Part shown: piece by piece, positions 5,764 through 7,015 of the stretch | Layout of the letters: every line of letters starts with the position of its first letter | Position numbering within the stretch: position 1 is the stretch's first letter | Assembly: GCA_029857975.1 (NCBI GenBank) | Contig: JAOUFX010000143.1 | Coordinates: 1 to 7,015 of the forward strand | Length of the DNA stretch: 7,015 nt | Reading direction: 5' to 3' | From: Deltaproteobacteria bacterium | Lineage (GTDB): Bacteria > Desulfobacterota > SM23-61 | Position numbers and translations under genes: made by a program | Notes under the pieces: model-generated | Databases searched by the model: none | What the model saw: only the letters and a program-made list of their open reading frames with translations | Told to the model about the DNA's origin: nothing

Positions 5764-7015
5764 TCAGGATTCTTTCTTTAATTCGATTCCATAACTTTTG
5801 ATCTTTCTGTGTAGGTTGCTCCGTTCAATTCCGATGACTTCCGCCGTTTTGGAAATATTTTCTTCGTTCTCCATAAGTTTTTTCCTGATGAATTTTTTTT
5901 CAAACTCCCTCCGGGCATCCTTCAGCAAAGGATACTCCAAGAAAGAAAACTCCGGCTGGGCCTTGCGCTGCTCCCGGACCGGGTCGGGCACGTCTTTGGC
6001 TTCGATCATAGCACCCCGGGTCATGATCACCATGCGCTCAACAATATTCTTCAGCTCCCGCACGTTTCCCGGCCAGGTGTAGAACATAAGCAATTCCATG
6101 GCTGCCGGTGAGATTTTTTTCATTTCTTTATGGTTCTCCATACAGAATTCAAAGCTGAAATAGTCGACCAGCGTGGATATATCCGACTTCCGCTCCCTTA
6201 GGGGTGGTACGGCTATAGGAATGACATTCAATCGATAATATAAGTCCTCACGGAAACGTCCTTTTTGAATCTCTTCCTTCAGATCCCGGTTCGTGGCAGC
6301 AATCACCCGTACATCCACGAAGATCATTTCCGCCCCACCTACCCGCTCAAATTTTTGCTCCTGAAGAATGCGCAAAATTTTGGCCTGGGTCTTCAGGCTC
6401 ATATCCGCAATTTCGTCCAAGAAGATGGTTCCCTCGTTGGCCATATCAAACTTCCCTCGCCGCTTGGTCAGAGCGCCGGTGAACGAACCCTTCTCGTGGC
6501 CAAAGAGTTCACTCTCTATCAGCTCCTCGGGGATAGCCGCACAATTTACCTCAACGAAGGACTTTTCCGCCCGCAGGCTCAGGCGATGAATTCCCCGGGC
6601 GACCAACTCTTTCCCGGTTCCGTTTTCTCCGGTGATCAATACCCACCCGTTGGTGGGGGCGACAATCTTGATCTGTTCTTTCAATTGTTGGATCTCCGAA
6701 GAATTCCCGACGATCTCATATTTCTTCTGAATCTCTTGCCGCAAGGCCCGGTTTTCTTGCTCCAACTTAGAGACAACTAAGGCATTGTTAACTGTCAGAA
6801 GGACTTTTTCTAAAGAGAGGGGTTTTTCGATAAAATCAAAAGCCCCCAGCTTGGTGGCTTTTACGGCTAATTCAATATTGGCATGGCCCGAAATCATGAT
6901 GATCGGGAGGTTAGGAATTTGGCCTTTCATGCGTTCCAGGGTTTCTATCCCATCCATCCCGGGCATCCAAATGTCCAAGAGGACCAAATCGGGTGGATCC
7001 GTCTCGACCTGCTTG
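5764..7015 (-). CDS. Sigma-54-dependent response regulator, NtrX-like (N-terminus cut by right edge)
   Basis: DNA-binding two-component activator that drives RNA polymerase with sigma-54. 416 residues are visible; the frame is open to the right edge, and roughly the first 40-45 residues of the receiver domain are outside. Seen, in visible numbering: phospho-acceptor Asp14 in LLDIWMPGMDG, MISGHANIE (40-48), FIEKP with the conserved Lys (61-65), AAA+ Walker A GENGTGKE (129-136), the sigma-54 contact loop GSFTGA (176-181, Ser in place of the usual first Ala), Walker B TIFLDE (196-201), WPGNVREL (314-321), and a Fis-type helix-turn-helix near the C-terminus ending ERSNLHRKIKSYGI. The SGHANIE and ERSNLHRK signatures resemble NtrX more than AtoC/ZraR. 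Its sensor kinase is not visible and may lie beyond the edge, upstream. The apparent TTG start at 6987 is an internal Leu codon, not a real start. Confidence 0.93.
   Translation of the reverse strand, partial: KQVETDPPDLVLLDIWMPGMDGIETLERMKGQIPNLPIIMISGHANIELAVKATKLGAFDFIEKPLSLEKVLLTVNNALVVSKLEQENRALRQEIQKKYEIVGNSSEIQQLKEQIKIVAPTNGWVLITGENGTGKELVARGIHRLSLRAEKSFVEVNCAAIPEELIESELFGHEKGSFTGALTKRRGKFDMANEGTIFLDEIADMSLKTQAKILRILQEQKFERVGGAEMIFVDVRVIAATNRDLKEEIQKGRFREDLYYRLNVIPIAVPPLRERKSDISTLVDYFSFEFCMENHKEMKKISPAAMELLMFYTWPGNVRELKNIVERMVIMTRGAMIEAKDVPDPVREQRKAQPEFSFLEYPLLKDARREFEKKFIRKKLMENEENISKTAEVIGIERSNLHRKIKSYGIELKKES

Overview
All supported genes lie on the minus strand, so the window reads from right to left. 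Base composition is moderate. The gene set is an NtrX-like sigma-54 response regulator, acyl-CoA/thiolase chemistry with a DUF35 partner, and a small CCGTGGC protein of a type I recall from anaerobic Desulfobacterota. This suggests a deltaproteobacterial (Desulfobacterota-like) anaerobe. That is an inference from gene types; no marker gene is present.

Right part (7015 to about 4720): a sigma-54 activator of the NtrX type, cut by the right edge and missing the start of its receiver domain, followed 65 bases later by a complete NAD-type D-2-hydroxyacid dehydrogenase. Positions 4266-4720 hold no gene. They contain an apparent promoter and two stretches that look like degenerate interspersed repeats.

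Left part (4330 to 1): a probable sigma-70-type promoter (4302-4330) leads into a co-oriented cluster. It comprises an 80-residue unknown protein, a 109-residue GTG-started protein with a CCGTGGC motif, a 485-residue fusion of an HMG-CoA-synthase-like domain with a DUF35 zinc-ribbon/OB-fold domain, an SCP2-type thiolase whose ATG directly follows the fusion's stop codon, and, after a 191-base gap containing a large inverted repeat, an SDR/FabG-like ketoreductase running off the left edge. Thiolase, DUF35 protein and SDR together are expected for making or splitting beta-keto acyl-CoA. Comparable sets are the archaeal thiolase/HMG-CoA synthase/DUF35 complex and the BbsAB plus BbsCD steps of anaerobic toluene degradation.

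The most notable point is that the HMG-CoA-synthase-like domain has none of the family's catalytic Glu, Cys and His (Thr77, Leu109 and Gln232 stand there), while the neighbouring thiolase keeps its own catalytic residues. The fusion therefore looks like a non-catalytic or re-purposed KAS-fold scaffold that carries DUF35 to the thiolase.
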